A DNA stretch of 64,000 bases. Origin: Delftia acidovorans. Lineage in GTDB: Bacteria; Pseudomonadota; Gammaproteobacteria; Burkholderiales; Burkholderiaceae_C. Of the stretch, positions 1 to 10,278 are shown in pieces; the first letter of the stretch is position 1; every line of letters begins with the position of its first letter. The stretch spans positions 1 to 64,000 of the forward strand of contig JAITUC010000042.1 in assembly GCA_031286585.1 (NCBI GenBank), given 5' to 3'. The position numbers and the translations under genes are program-made. The notes under the pieces are model-generated. The model was not told where the DNA came from. It searched no databases and saw only the letters and a list, made by a program, of their open reading frames with translations.

Positions 1-149
1 TTGAGGCGAACGGCTTCCTCGACGGCGATTTCGTCGAAGGGGTTCATGCTCATCTTGACGTTGGCGATGTCCACGCCCGTGCCGTCCGACTTCACGCGGA
101 CCTTCACGTTGTAGTCCACCACGCGCTTGACCGGGACCAAAACCTTCAT
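1..149 (-). CDS. etfB: Electron transfer flavoprotein beta subunit, N-terminal part
   Basis: The first about 50 residues of EtfB, running off the left edge of the window. The start reads MKVLVPVKRVVDYNVKVR and continues with the MNPFDEIAVEEAVRL segment typical of the family. EtfB pairs with EtfA to carry electrons from acyl-CoA and related dehydrogenases to ETF:quinone oxidoreductase. The start is set by an AGGAG ribosome site eight bases upstream of the ATG. A perfect palindrome lies further upstream at 182-193. Confidence 0.93.
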   Translation of the reverse strand, partial: MKVLVPVKRVVDYNVKVRVKSDGTGVDIANVKMSMNPFDEIAVEEAVRL

Positions 150-181
150 TGCAGCGGCTCCTGATTGATTGATAGATTGAC

Positions 182-193
182 GTTTACGTAAAC
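182..193. promoter_or_regulatory. Palindromic operator candidate upstream of etfB
   Basis: Perfect 12-base palindrome GTTTACGTAAAC, about 33 bases upstream of the etfB start codon. TTTACGTAAA-type cores are known targets of MerR-family LiuR regulators of branched-chain amino acid and acyl-CoA catabolism in proteobacteria, and etf genes belong to such regulons. The palindrome is seen; its assignment to LiuR is inference. No regulator gene lies next to it in the window. Confidence 0.4.
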
Positions 194-358
194 CGAAATC
201 ATTGTATGCGGCGCTGCAGCAGCTGCGGCAGGTTTCCCTGACGGCCCAGGACCGCATGCGCGCTCACAAAAAAGAACGATCGTGCCATTTTAAGCACGAC
301 CGTCGAGATTTACTGCAGGGGAACGGCCTGAACTCAGGGTATGCACCTAGGAATAATC

Positions 359-1648
359 CTAGCTGGTTTTTTCGGCCGCCTGGGTCGCCGCGCCCCCGCG
401 TTCGGTGATCTGCACCACCTGCTTGGGAACCGGCAGGGTCACGCCTGCCGCACGCAGGCCGCGCAGCACGGCAAGGTTGACCTCGGAGCGCACATTGCCC
501 TGGCCGTTTTGCGGGTCGTTGATGTAGTAGCCGAGGCTGAACTGCAGGCCCTGCTCCACAAAGTCGACCAGCGCCACCGAAGGCGCGGGCGTCTTGAGCA
601 CGCGCGGCTGGGCGGCTGCGGCATCGAGCAGGATGCGGCGCACCTGCTCCACATCGCTGTCCATGCCCACGATGATGTTGGTGGACAGGCTGAACTTGAC
701 ATCGAATCCAGTGAGGTTTTCCACGCGCTGCGTGATCAGCGTCTCGTTGGGCACGATGGACTCGCGGCCGTTGAGCGCGCGGATGATGGTGTAGCGCGTG
801 CGGATGTCGGTGATGCGGCCCTCGAAGCCGTCCACGCGCACGTTGTCGCCGATGCGCAGCGCGCGCTCGATCAGCACCAGAAAGCCGCTGACGTAGTTGG
901 AGGCGATCTTCTGCATGCCGAAACCCAGGCCCACGCCGATGGCGCCACCCATGACGGACAGCGCCGTCAGGTCCACCCCCACCATGGACAGCGACACCAG
1001 CAGGCCCACCAGGATCAGCACGCTGCGCGTGATGTTCATGGCCACCTTGCGCATGGACAGGTCGCTGACCCACTGGTTGATGACCTTTTGCTCGAACAGC
1101 GTGGACAGCCAGAGCACGGCCACCATCATCAGGCCCGCCGACAGGGTGCCCTCGATCAGGTTGAGCAGGCTGACCGGCGTCTTGCCGATGTTGAACTGCA
1201 GGGCCTCCAGCTCCTGCATGACCTGCGGCAGCAGGCCGATGCTGTGCAGCACGGCCGCGCCCCAGGCCAGCCAGGAAAAGATGCGCTCGATCAGGCGCAC
1301 CACGGTGGAATGGGGAAAGGTCCGGCTGAGCACCCGCGCCACGAAGCGGATCACCGACAGGGACACCAGCAGCGACACGGCCACCCGCAGCCAGAACACC
1401 GTGGAAAAGCGCGCCAGGATCTCCTGGCTGGTGAAGACCAGCACCAGCGCCAGCAGCGGGAACAGGGCGCCGTCGAGCGCATGGCGGCCTATCCAGACGG
1501 AGGGCTTTCCATCGTTCAGATGGCCGTAGCGCGCGTGCAGGCTGCGCATGGCGCCGTAGGCCAGCAGCAGGCAGGCAATGAGAACGGAGAACTCCAGCCA
1601 GGCGCTGGAGCTTTGGAAGTCGTTGATGAGCTTGTCGAAGATGTCCAT
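359..1648 (-). CDS. MscS-family mechanosensitive channel
   Basis: About 429 residues. Several N-terminal hydrophobic segments are followed by the MscS core: a glycine/alanine-rich pore-lining helix around GGAIGVGLGFGMQKIASNYVSG, then the beta domain with RIGDNVRVDGFEGRITDI and the NETLITQRVENLT segment. Such channels open on membrane tension to release solutes during osmotic downshock. The start was taken at MDIFDKL (1648), since residues before it look unlike a membrane-protein N-terminus; an ATG at 1690 is possible. The gene stands between etfB and a crotonase gene on the same strand, with no obvious functional link. Confidence 0.88.
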   Translation of the reverse strand: MDIFDKLINDFQSSSAWLEFSVLIACLLLAYGAMRSLHARYGHLNDGKPSVWIGRHALDGALFPLLALVLVFTSQEILARFSTVFWLRVAVSLLVSLSVIRFVARVLSRTFPHSTVVRLIERIFSWLAWGAAVLHSIGLLPQVMQELEALQFNIGKTPVSLLNLIEGTLSAGLMMVAVLWLSTLFEQKVINQWVSDLSMRKVAMNITRSVLILVGLLVSLSMVGVDLTALSVMGGAIGVGLGFGMQKIASNYVSGFLVLIERALRIGDNVRVDGFEGRITDIRTRYTIIRALNGRESIVPNETLITQRVENLTGFDVKFSLSTNIIVGMDSDVEQVRRILLDAAAAQPRVLKTPAPSVALVDFVEQGLQFSLGYYINDPQNGQGNVRSEVNLAVLRGLRAAGVTLPVPKQVVQITERGGAATQAAEKTS

Positions 1649-1740
1649 GGAGCAGGGCCGTTCCGCCGCAAGGGCGCAGGCCGCCATCATCGCGCAGATT
1701 CACGACGGCCCGGGCGGACCGGCGCCTACATGCGGGTCGG

Positions 1741-2550
1741 TCAGCGGCCCGTCTTCCAGGCCGGTTCGCGCTTGGCGGCGAAGGCCTGGGCGCCCTCCTG
1801 GGCGTCGGCGTCCATCATGTTGGCGGCCATGGTCTGGCCGGCCAATTGGTAGGCAGCCTCGATGCCCATCTCGCGCTGGCGGTAGACCAGGGCCTTGCCC
1901 ATGGCCACGGCCGCGCGGGGCTTGCTGACGATGGACTGCACGAAGTGCTCGACGGCATCGTCCAGCGCCTGCTCGGCCACCACGCGGTTGACCAGGCCCT
2001 GGTCCAGCGCCTGCCGGGCGTCGATGAAGTCGCCCGTGAGCAGCATCTCCATGGCCTGCTTGGCCGGCACGTTGCGCACCAGCGGCACGCTGGGCGTGGC
2101 ACAGAACAGGCCGTAGTGGATGCCGCTGGTGGCAAAGCGCGCCTGGTCGCCCGCCACGGCCAGGTCGCACTGGGCCACGAGCTGGCAGCCTGCCGCCGTG
2201 GCAATGCCGTGCACCCGCGCGATCACGGGAACGGGCAGCCGGTGGATGGACAGCATCATGCGGCTGCACTGGGCGAACAGCTTCTGGTAGTAGTCCAGCT
2301 GCGGGTGGGCCGCCATGTCCTTGAGGTTGTGCCCCGCGCAAAAGGCCTTGCCGGCCGCAGCGAGCACCACCACGCGCACGGACTCATCGCGCGCCACGTC
2401 GTCCAGCGCCTGCTGCAGCTGCGTGAGCATCTGCTCGCCCAGGGCATTGAAGCGCTGCGGATCGTTGAGCGTGAGGCGCACGACGCCGCGCGCGTCGCGC
2501 TGCACGTCGAGCAGGGGGCTGGCTTCAGAAGGATGGGTGCTCGCGTTCAT
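1741..2550 (-). CDS. Enoyl-CoA hydratase/isomerase family protein, ECHDC3-like
   Basis: 269 residues of crotonase fold. The oxyanion-hole segments are visible (AGKAFCAGHNLKDMAAH and ATAAGCQLVAQCDLA). The two glutamates that catalyse hydration in classical enoyl-CoA hydratase appear replaced: GCEL is GCQL, and the PEI position reads SGI. This matches the ECHDC3-like branch, whose reaction is not clear, so hydratase activity should not be assumed. The start is the ATG at 2550 beginning MNASTHPSEASPLLDVQ. It lies 17 bases downstream of the deacetylase-like gene on the same strand, so the two are probably co-transcribed. Confidence 0.85.
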   Translation of the reverse strand: MNASTHPSEASPLLDVQRDARGVVRLTLNDPQRFNALGEQMLTQLQQALDDVARDESVRVVVLAAAGKAFCAGHNLKDMAAHPQLDYYQKLFAQCSRMMLSIHRLPVPVIARVHGIATAAGCQLVAQCDLAVAGDQARFATSGIHYGLFCATPSVPLVRNVPAKQAMEMLLTGDFIDARQALDQGLVNRVVAEQALDDAVEHFVQSIVSKPRAAVAMGKALVYRQREMGIEAAYQLAGQTMAANMMDADAQEGAQAFAAKREPAWKTGR

Positions 2551-2567
2551 GGTGCTCCAGATCCGGT

Positions 2568-3521
2568 TCAGAGGTCGGCCAGCACGCGCACGTGCGCTTC
2601 CACGCTGCGCGCAAGCGGGCCCATCACATAGCCGCCTTCCAGGCAGGAGACGATGCGCCCCTTGGAAAAGCGCCGCGCGATGTCCTTGATGCGCGAGGTG
2701 ATCCAGGTGAAGTCCTGCTCGGTCATGCCCAGCTGGCCCATGTCGTCCTCGCGGTGGGCGTCGAAGCCGGCGCTGATGAAGATCAGCTCGGGCTTGAAGG
2801 CCTCCAGGCGCGGAATCCACATCATCTCGACGATTTCGCGGATGTCCATGCCCTTGGTATAGGCGGCCACCGGCACGTTGACCATGTTGGCGGCCGGATG
2901 CTGGTCGCCGCTGAAGGGGTAGAACGGGTGCTGGAAGATGCCGCACATGAGCACGCGGTCGTCGCCGGAGAGGATGTCCTCGGTGCCGTTGCCGTGGTGC
3001 ACGTCGAAATCGATCACCGCCACGCGCTTGAGGTGGTGGCGGCTGAGCGCGTACTTCACGCCCACGGCCACGTTGTTGAAGAAGCAAAAGCCCATGGCCT
3101 GGTGGCGCGTGGCATGGTGGCCCGGAGGGCGCACGGCGCAAAAGGCGTTCTCCAACTCGCCGGCCATCACCGCATCGGTGGCCGCCAGCGCGGCACCGGC
3201 CGCATGCAGGGCGGCCGAGAAGGTATAGCTGTTGATGGAGGTGTCGGTATCGATCTGGGAGTACTCGGGGCCGCCGGCCTGCTGCTCCTCGACCAGGCGC
3301 TGGGTCAGACCCTGCAGCGCAGCCACATGCATGCGGTCATGGGCCAGCTCGATGTCGGCCAGAGAGGCCTGGGGGGCCTCGTGCCGCTCCAGCGCATCGG
3401 CCACGCCGGTGACCAGCAGCCGGTCCTCGATGGCGTCGAGCCGGGCCGGGCATTCCGGGTGCCCCGGCCCCATCTCATGCCGCCAGCACTCCCTATGGGT
3501 GAAATAACCCGTCTTGCCCAC
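2568..3521 (-). CDS. Histone-deacetylase-family amidohydrolase (acetylpolyamine aminohydrolase type)
   Basis: 317 residues covering the whole arginase/deacetylase fold. Visible signatures are HPECPARLDAI near the start, the active-site PPGHHATRHQ, the zinc-ligand segment VIDFDVHHGNGTEDI and the second metal aspartate in SAGFDAHRED. Bacterial members remove acetyl groups from polyamines or other small amides, or act on proteins; the substrate cannot be read from sequence. The start MGKTGYFTHRECWRHEMGPG is typical of the family. It is divergent from moxR, with only about 40 bases between the two starts, so promoters must overlap there. It probably shares a transcript with the crotonase gene below. 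Confidence 0.92.
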   Translation of the reverse strand: MGKTGYFTHRECWRHEMGPGHPECPARLDAIEDRLLVTGVADALERHEAPQASLADIELAHDRMHVAALQGLTQRLVEEQQAGGPEYSQIDTDTSINSYTFSAALHAAGAALAATDAVMAGELENAFCAVRPPGHHATRHQAMGFCFFNNVAVGVKYALSRHHLKRVAVIDFDVHHGNGTEDILSGDDRVLMCGIFQHPFYPFSGDQHPAANMVNVPVAAYTKGMDIREIVEMMWIPRLEAFKPELIFISAGFDAHREDDMGQLGMTEQDFTWITSRIKDIARRFSKGRIVSCLEGGYVMGPLARSVEAHVRVLADL

Positions 3522-3563
3522 AGTGATGTCTCCGCGATGTTTTTTTTAGGATAACGTCGCGCC

Positions 3564-4483
<920 letters not shown>

Positions 4484-4484
<1 letters not shown>

Positions 4485-5518
4485 TGCCGGCCGCTCCCGC
4501 GTCTTCGCCCGGCGCCGCCCAGCCGGGGGCGCCGCTGCGCCAGCGCTGGTCTCCCGCGCGGCGCGTACGCCAGTGGTGGCATGCCCGCCTGCCGCGAACG
4601 GACAGCCTGAAGCTGACCCAGCGCAATGTCTACATCATGCCGTCGCGTGCGGGCTGGGCCCTGGCGCTGACGCTGTGCGTGCTGCTGGTGGCCGCCATCA
4701 ACTACCAGCTCAACCTGGGCTATCTGCTGACCTTTCTGCTGGCCGGCAGCGCGGCAGCGGGCATGGTGGTCGGCCACGGCAATCTGCGCGGCCTGGCGCT
4801 GCACCTGCTGCCGCCAGCCGGCAGCTTTGCCGGCCAGCCCTGCCGCTTCGACGTGGTGCTGCACAACGCACGCCGCAGCACGCGCTGGGGCATCGGCCTG
4901 GCCGTGCAGGGCGATGCGGCGGCCGCCGACTGGACCTGGATCGATGTACCGGCGCAGGGCAGCACCACGGCGCAATTGGCTTTCACGCCTGTGCGCAGGG
5001 GCCTGCAATCGCTGCCCACGATCACGGCGGCCACGCGCTACCCGCTGGGCACCTTCCGCGTCTGGGCGCTGTGGCGCGCGCAGACCCAGGCCTGGATCTA
5101 CCCGGCGCCCGAACACAATCCCCCGCCCCTGCCTGCGGCCAGTGCCGATGCCGGCGGCCGCAGCGCGGCCTCCACGCGCCACGGCGACGAGTTCGACGGC
5201 GTGCGTGCCTACCGGCGCGGCGATGCGCTCAAGCTGGTGGTCTGGAAAAAGGCCGCCCAGGCCTTTGCCACGGGCAGCGACCAGCTGGTGAGCCGCGACC
5301 GCCCGCTGTCCCAGCAGCACCGCCTGTGGCTGGACGCCAAGGCCACCGGACTGGCCGACCCCGAGGCCCGCCTCAGCCGCCTGACCGCCTGGGTGCTGGT
5401 CGCGCGCCAGCAGGACCTGACCTGGGGCCTGCGCCTGCCCGACGGCCGCGAGATCGCACCCGACCAGGGCGCGGCCCACGCCACGCTCTGCCTGGAAGCC
5501 CTGGCGGCCTGCCCATGA
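4484..5518 (+). CDS. DUF58 domain protein, MoxR partner
   Basis: 344 residues. Two transmembrane segments follow a basic N-terminus (about residues 55-100: AGWALALTLCVLLVAAIN and YLLTFLLAGSAAAGM). The soluble part carries the DUF58 signature GDEFDGVRAYRRGDALKLVVWK. DUF58 proteins are regularly encoded after MoxR and are thought to be membrane partners of that ATPase. The start was chosen at 4484, where ATG overlaps the moxR stop; longer in-frame starts upstream lie inside moxR. The stop overlaps the next start (ATGA). Confidence 0.9.
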
Positions 5519-7683
5519 ATCGCACGCCCATGCCCTCCTCCTTCCAAGCCATGGCGCACCCTGCGGCCACCTGGCGCCAGCGCCTGGCCGCCCTGCCGCG
5601 CGATGCGCGCGACACCCTGTTCCTGCTGGCCGTGGTCGCCTGGGTGCTGATGCCCCAGGCCGCCCACACGCCCTGGTGGACCATGGTCTTCGTGGCCGGC
5701 CTGCTGCTGTGGCGCGGCCTGCTGGCCTGGCGCGGCCAGCCCCTGCCCGGCCGCTGGCTGCTGGGCGGATTGCTGCTGCTGGCCGTGGGCGCCACCTGGG
5801 TGTCGCACGGCACCTTTGTCGGGCGCGATGCGGGCGTGACCCTGATCGTGCTGCTGCTGGCGCTCAAGACGCTGGAGCTGCGCGCCCGGCGCGATGCCAT
5901 GGTGGTGTTCTTCCTGGGCTTCTTCGCGCTGCTGGCCAACTTCTTCTACTCGCAGTCCCTGTTGCTGGCCCTGGCCATGGTGCTGGGCCTGCTGGGCCTG
6001 CTCACGGCCCTGGTCAATGCCCACATGACGGCCGGCCGCCCGCCGCTGACCCAGGCGCTGCGCACGGCGGCCCTGCTGGCGCTGTGGGGCACGCCGGTGA
6101 TGGTGGCGCTGTTCCTGTTTTTCCCGCGCATGGCGCCGCTGTGGGGTGTGCCGGGCAACGACCTGGCCGGCCGCAGCGGCCTGTCGGAGAACATGCGCGT
6201 GGGCTCCATGGCGTCCCTGGTGCTGGACGAAAACGTGGCCCTGCGCCTGCGCTTCGATACGCCCGACGGTGCTCCTCCGCCTGCCAACACCCTGTATTTC
6301 CGGGGGCCCGTTCTGTCGCGCTTTGACGGACAGGAATGGCAGATGGACACGGAGGCCGTTCTGGAGGACGCGCAGCTGCGCGTCTCCGGCGAGGGCGTGC
6401 GCTACCAGATGACCATCGAGCCCAGCCGCCGCCCCTGGCTGCCCCTGCTGGACGCTGCTGCCAGGGCTCCCGAGCTGCCTCCGGGCATGGGCAGCGCCCG
6501 CATGACGCCCCAGCTGCAATGGCTGACCTGGCGCCCCATCACCGATGTGGTGCGCATCAGCGCGCAAAGCCATGTGCAGTTCAGCTACGGGCCGCTGCAG
6601 CCCACCCGCGCACTGCGCCGCTATACCCAGCTGCCCGAGGGCAGCAACCCGCGCACGCTGGAGCTGGGCCGGCAGATGCGCGCCGACCCGCAACTGGCCG
6701 GCGCCCCGCCCCGCGCCTGGGTACAGGCTGCCCTGGCGCGCCTGCGCACGGGCGGCTACACCTACACGCTGGAGCCCGGCGTGGTGGACAGCGTGCACAC
6801 GGCCGATGACTTCTGGTTCGACAGCAAAGAGGGATTCTGCGAGCACATCGCCTCGGCCTTCGCCGTGCTGATGCGCGGCATGGGCGTGCCTGCCCGCATC
6901 GTCACCGGCTACCAGGGCGGCGAGCGCAACCCCGTTGATGGCTACTGGACCGTGCGCAATGCCGACGCCCATGCCTGGACCGAGGTCTGGCTGGAGGACG
7001 AGGGCTGGGTGCGCATCGACCCCACGGGCGCCGTGGCCCCGTCGCGCGTGGGCGAGTTCCAGCGCCTGCGCGCGCCGCAGGGCGCCATTGCCGGCGCCAT
7101 GGGCAACTTCGTGGGCGTGGGCATGCTGCAGCAGATGCGCGCCGTGTGGGAGGCCGTCAACAATGGCTGGAACCAGTGGGTGCTCAACTACACGCAAAGC
7201 CGCCAGCTGGACCTGCTCAAGAACCTGGGCGTGCAGTCGCCCTCCTGGGTGGACATGCTGCGCCTGCTGGGTGCGCTGGCCGGCGTGGCCGCGCTGGTCT
7301 GGCTGGCCTGGATGGCCCGCGCCCAGCGCAACAGCCGCGATGAATGGCTGCGCCTGATGGACAGGACCCGCGCCCGGCTGCGCCGCATCGGTCTGGATGC
7401 CGACGCCAGCCTGCCCCCGCGCGCGCTGGCAGCCCGGGTCATGGACCGCTGGGGCCAGGACGATGCCACGGCCGCCAAGGCCCTGCACGACTGGCTTCTG
7501 GGCATGGAGCGCCAGCGCTACGCACGCGCCCCCCGATCCTCACCGCGGTCAGCACCCCGGTCCGAACCCGACACCCCCGGCCTGCCCGCCCTGCGACGCC
7601 AATGGCGGGCGATGCCCTGGCCACGCAATCCGCAGCCACGGCCACAAGCCGCCGCTGCCGCCCCCACGACAAGCACATCATGA
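5515..7683 (+). CDS. tgpA: TgpA-like membrane transglutaminase (DUF3488 + transglutaminase core + DUF4129)
   Basis: 722 residues. The N-terminal 200 residues hold several membrane helices (DUF3488). A large periplasmic part follows with the transglutaminase/protease core: Cys442 in KEGFCEHIASAF, His486 in ADAHAWTEVW and Asp502 in WVRIDPTG form the expected triad. One more membrane helix (LGALAGVAALVWLAWM) precedes the cytoplasmic tail. TgpA of Pseudomonas is an essential periplasmic transglutaminase of this type. The start overlaps the DUF58 stop by ATGA and its stop overlaps the mltB start in the same way, so translation of the operon is probably coupled. Confidence 0.9.
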   Translation: MNRTPMPSSFQAMAHPAATWRQRLAALPRDARDTLFLLAVVAWVLMPQAAHTPWWTMVFVAGLLLWRGLLAWRGQPLPGRWLLGGLLLLAVGATWVSHGTFVGRDAGVTLIVLLLALKTLELRARRDAMVVFFLGFFALLANFFYSQSLLLALAMVLGLLGLLTALVNAHMTAGRPPLTQALRTAALLALWGTPVMVALFLFFPRMAPLWGVPGNDLAGRSGLSENMRVGSMASLVLDENVALRLRFDTPDGAPPPANTLYFRGPVLSRFDGQEWQMDTEAVLEDAQLRVSGEGVRYQMTIEPSRRPWLPLLDAAARAPELPPGMGSARMTPQLQWLTWRPITDVVRISAQSHVQFSYGPLQPTRALRRYTQLPEGSNPRTLELGRQMRADPQLAGAPPRAWVQAALARLRTGGYTYTLEPGVVDSVHTADDFWFDSKEGFCEHIASAFAVLMRGMGVPARIVTGYQGGERNPVDGYWTVRNADAHAWTEVWLEDEGWVRIDPTGAVAPSRVGEFQRLRAPQGAIAGAMGNFVGVGMLQQMRAVWEAVNNGWNQWVLNYTQSRQLDLLKNLGVQSPSWVDMLRLLGALAGVAALVWLAWMARAQRNSRDEWLRLMDRTRARLRRIGLDADASLPPRALAARVMDRWGQDDATAAKALHDWLLGMERQRYARAPRSSPRSAPRSEPDTPGLPALRRQWRAMPWPRNPQPRPQAAAAAPTTSTS

Positions 7684-8843
7684 CCAAGCAACGACTGATC
7701 CCTTCCGCCCTGCTGCTGCTTGCCGCCGCCGCCCTGCCCTGCGGCGCGCTGGCCGGCAAGCCGGCACCCGCCCAGACCGGCGCCGCCAAGTCCACGGCCA
7801 AACCTTCCACGAAACAGCGCACGGCCGCGGCTGCCGCCGCCACGGCGGCAGGCAGCGCCGTGGCCAGGACCGTGCAGGGCAGCACGCCCTACGGCGAACG
7901 GCCTGACGCCATGCAAATGGCTGCCGACATGGCGATGCGCCATGACCTGCCGGTGGACTGGGTGCGCGACACCATCGCCCAGGCGCGCTTTCTGCCGCAG
8001 GTGCCCCGCCTGATGACGCCAGCAGCCCAGGGCACGGCCAAGAACTGGGGCGTCTACCGCAGCCGCTTTGTCGAGCCCGTGCGCATCCGCGCCGGAATCC
8101 GCTTCTGGCAGGCCAATGCCGCCGCGCTGGCGCGTGCCGAAAAGCAGTACGGCGTGCCGGCCGAAATCATCGTCGGCATCATCGGCGTGGAGACCATCTA
8201 CGGCCAGCAGATGGGCAATTTCCGCGTGATCGACGCGGTGGCCACGCTGAGCTTCGACTTCCCCGCAGCACACCCCCGCGCGCAGGCACGCACCGAGTAT
8301 TTCCGCGGCGAACTGGAGCAGTTCCTGCGCTTCACGCACCGCGCAGGAACGGACCCGTTCTCGCTGCGCGGCAGCTACGCGGGCGCCATGGGCATGGGCC
8401 AGTTCATGCCCAGCAGCTGGGTGAAGTGGGCGGTGGACTTCGACGGGGACGACCGAATCGACCTGTTCGGCAGCGCGGCCGACGCCATCGGCTCGGTGGC
8501 CAACTACTTTGTCGCGCATGGCTGGAAAAGCGGCATGCCCACCCACTACCCCGTGATCATGCAGGCCGAGGGCGCCGACCTGGCCGCCCTGCTGGCGCCC
8601 GACATCCTGCCCCAGTTCACGGCCGCCGAGATGGCCGCGCGCGGCGTGCAGCTGCCGGGCAGCGGCGCTGCGCATCAAGGGCCTCTGGCCCTGGTCAAGC
8701 TGGAAAACGGCGCGCAAGGCCAGCCGCTGTACATCGCGGGCACGGAGAACTTCTATGCCATCACGCGCTACAACTGGTCCAGCTACTACGCGCTGTCCGT
8801 GATCGAACTGGGCCAGGAAGTCGCTGCGGCCATGGGCCGCTGA
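7680..8843 (+). CDS. mltB: Lytic murein transglycosylase B
   Basis: 387 residues. A signal peptide (MTKQRLIPSALLLLAAAALP) and an Ala/Thr-rich linker are followed by the SLT_2 domain. The catalytic glutamate is Glu171 in IIGVETIYGQQMGNF, followed by the family signatures SYAGAMGMGQFMPSSW and a DFDGDDRIDL calcium-site-like segment. MltB cleaves peptidoglycan between MurNAc and GlcNAc, giving 1,6-anhydro ends. No lipobox cysteine is evident at the expected position after the signal peptide (cleavage near ALPCGALAG), so it may be soluble, although the Cys in LPCGALAG could act as a weak lipobox. Last gene of the moxR operon. Confidence 0.92.
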   Translation: MTKQRLIPSALLLLAAAALPCGALAGKPAPAQTGAAKSTAKPSTKQRTAAAAAATAAGSAVARTVQGSTPYGERPDAMQMAADMAMRHDLPVDWVRDTIAQARFLPQVPRLMTPAAQGTAKNWGVYRSRFVEPVRIRAGIRFWQANAAALARAEKQYGVPAEIIVGIIGVETIYGQQMGNFRVIDAVATLSFDFPAAHPRAQARTEYFRGELEQFLRFTHRAGTDPFSLRGSYAGAMGMGQFMPSSWVKWAVDFDGDDRIDLFGSAADAIGSVANYFVAHGWKSGMPTHYPVIMQAEGADLAALLAPDILPQFTAAEMAARGVQLPGSGAAHQGPLALVKLENGAQGQPLYIAGTENFYAITRYNWSSYYALSVIELGQEVAAAMGR

Positions 8844-8870
8844 TCCGGGCCATCCGGACCGCCGGGGCCG

Positions 8871-10181
8871 TCAGGGCCGCCGCATGCGGCACATCGCAGG
8901 CTGCTCGGCGCGCGCCGCCTCGATTTCCCGCACCACGCGGAAGCCGTAGCCCGAGCCCTCCACATCGAAGGGCACACCGGGCGCGCCCTGCCTGTCCATG
9001 ACACCGACCACCAGCGCCTGCTGGAACTGGTGGTCGGCCGCGCGCATGCGGCCCTTGCGCCCGGCCAGCGCCACCTCGGCGCCTTCCAGGGCCTGCGCAA
9101 CGGCCACCGTATCGGTGCTGCCCGCACGCGCCATGGACTGGGCCAGGGCCTCGATCATCAGCTGCATGCGCATGTGCACATAGTCATCGGCAGGCCTGGG
9201 AAAGCGCTCGCGGAATGCCTTGTAGAAGGCCTGGCTGTCGGGGCCCGGCACGTTGGGCAGCCAGTCGGCCACGGCCAGCACCTTGCCCACGCCGGCCTCG
9301 CCCAGGGCGGCGGGCGCGCCCAGCGCATTGCCGTAGAAGGTGTAGAAGCGGCCGTCAAAACCCGCCTCCCGCGCGGCCTTGACCAGCAGCATAAGATCGT
9401 TGCCCCAGTTGCCCGTGATCACGGCCTGGGCGCCGCTGGCCTTGATCTTGGCGGCATAGGGCGCAAAGTCCTTGACGCGCCCCACGGGATGCAGCTCGTC
9501 GCCGACGATGGCCACATCGGGCCGCTGTGCGGCCAGTTGGCGCCTTGCCTCGCGCAGCACGGCCTGGCCAAAGCTGTAGTCCTGGCCGATCAGGTAGGCG
9601 CTGCGCACGGCTGCGTCCTCTCGCAGCACCTGCATCAGCGCGGCCATGCGCATGTCGGCATGGGCGTCGAAGCGAAAGTGCCAGAAGCTGCAGCGCTCGT
9701 TGGTGAGCGCGGGATCGACGGCCGAGTAGTTCAGGTACAGCACGCGCCGGGCCGGATCGCGCTCGTTGTGCCTGGCAATGGCATCGACCAGCACGGCCGC
9801 CACGGCCGAAGAATTGCCCTGCATGACCACGCGCGCACCGCCGTCGATGGCAGCGCGCAGCGCGGACAGCGCCTCCTCGTTCTGGCCCTTGCTGTCATGG
9901 CGCTCGATGGCCAGCGGCCGGGCAGCGCCCTGCGCAGGCGGCAGTGGCACGCCGCCGCGCGCATTCACGCGCTCGGTGGCCCACAGCAGATTGCGGAACA
10001 CGGCCTCGCCCGTGTTGGCAAAGGGTCCGGACAGGCTTTCGATCAGCGCCAGCCGTATAGGCTCGCCGCGCGGCGGGGGCACGGGCTGTCCGCGTTCGTT
10101 TGCGGCCAGGGCAGCCAGCGCGGGCGCCGCAAATAGCGCCATGGCACCGCTTTTCAAGACCTTGCGGCGCAATTTATTCAT
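8871..10181 (-). CDS. Branched-chain amino acid-type ABC transporter substrate-binding protein (orphan)
   Basis: 436 residues with a signal peptide containing LRRKVLKSGAMALFAAPALAALA; the arginine pair is not a clear Tat motif. The mature part is a Leu/Ile/Val-binding (periplasmic type I) fold, with IRLALIESLSGPFANTGEAVFRNLLWATERVNARGG as the ligand-loop region. Such proteins feed LivHMGF-type importers, but no permease or ATPase is nearby, so the partner must be elsewhere. The start at 10181 has an AGAGGAAA ribosome site; an upstream ATG at 10211 is less likely. It is divergent from the Hsp20 gene. Confidence 0.87.
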   Translation of the reverse strand: MNKLRRKVLKSGAMALFAAPALAALAANERGQPVPPPRGEPIRLALIESLSGPFANTGEAVFRNLLWATERVNARGGVPLPPAQGAARPLAIERHDSKGQNEEALSALRAAIDGGARVVMQGNSSAVAAVLVDAIARHNERDPARRVLYLNYSAVDPALTNERCSFWHFRFDAHADMRMAALMQVLREDAAVRSAYLIGQDYSFGQAVLREARRQLAAQRPDVAIVGDELHPVGRVKDFAPYAAKIKASGAQAVITGNWGNDLMLLVKAAREAGFDGRFYTFYGNALGAPAALGEAGVGKVLAVADWLPNVPGPDSQAFYKAFRERFPRPADDYVHMRMQLMIEALAQSMARAGSTDTVAVAQALEGAEVALAGRKGRMRAADHQFQQALVVGVMDRQGAPGVPFDVEGSGYGFRVVREIEAARAEQPAMCRMRRP

Positions 10182-10278
10182 GGCTTTTTCCTCTTGAAAT
10201 GCGTTCAACACCGCTTAACTAGGCTCCATGCGGCGACAACTTCGATGAAGCCGCGCAGTTTATAGGAGCCACTTCACC

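Noticed and set aside
264..1852. Long open frames on both strands over the MscS gene (e.g. 341-1852 plus, 264-1703 minus in another frame)
   Set aside because: Compositions rich in His, Gln, Arg and Ala without motifs; the MscS frame carries the conserved pore and beta-domain sequence.
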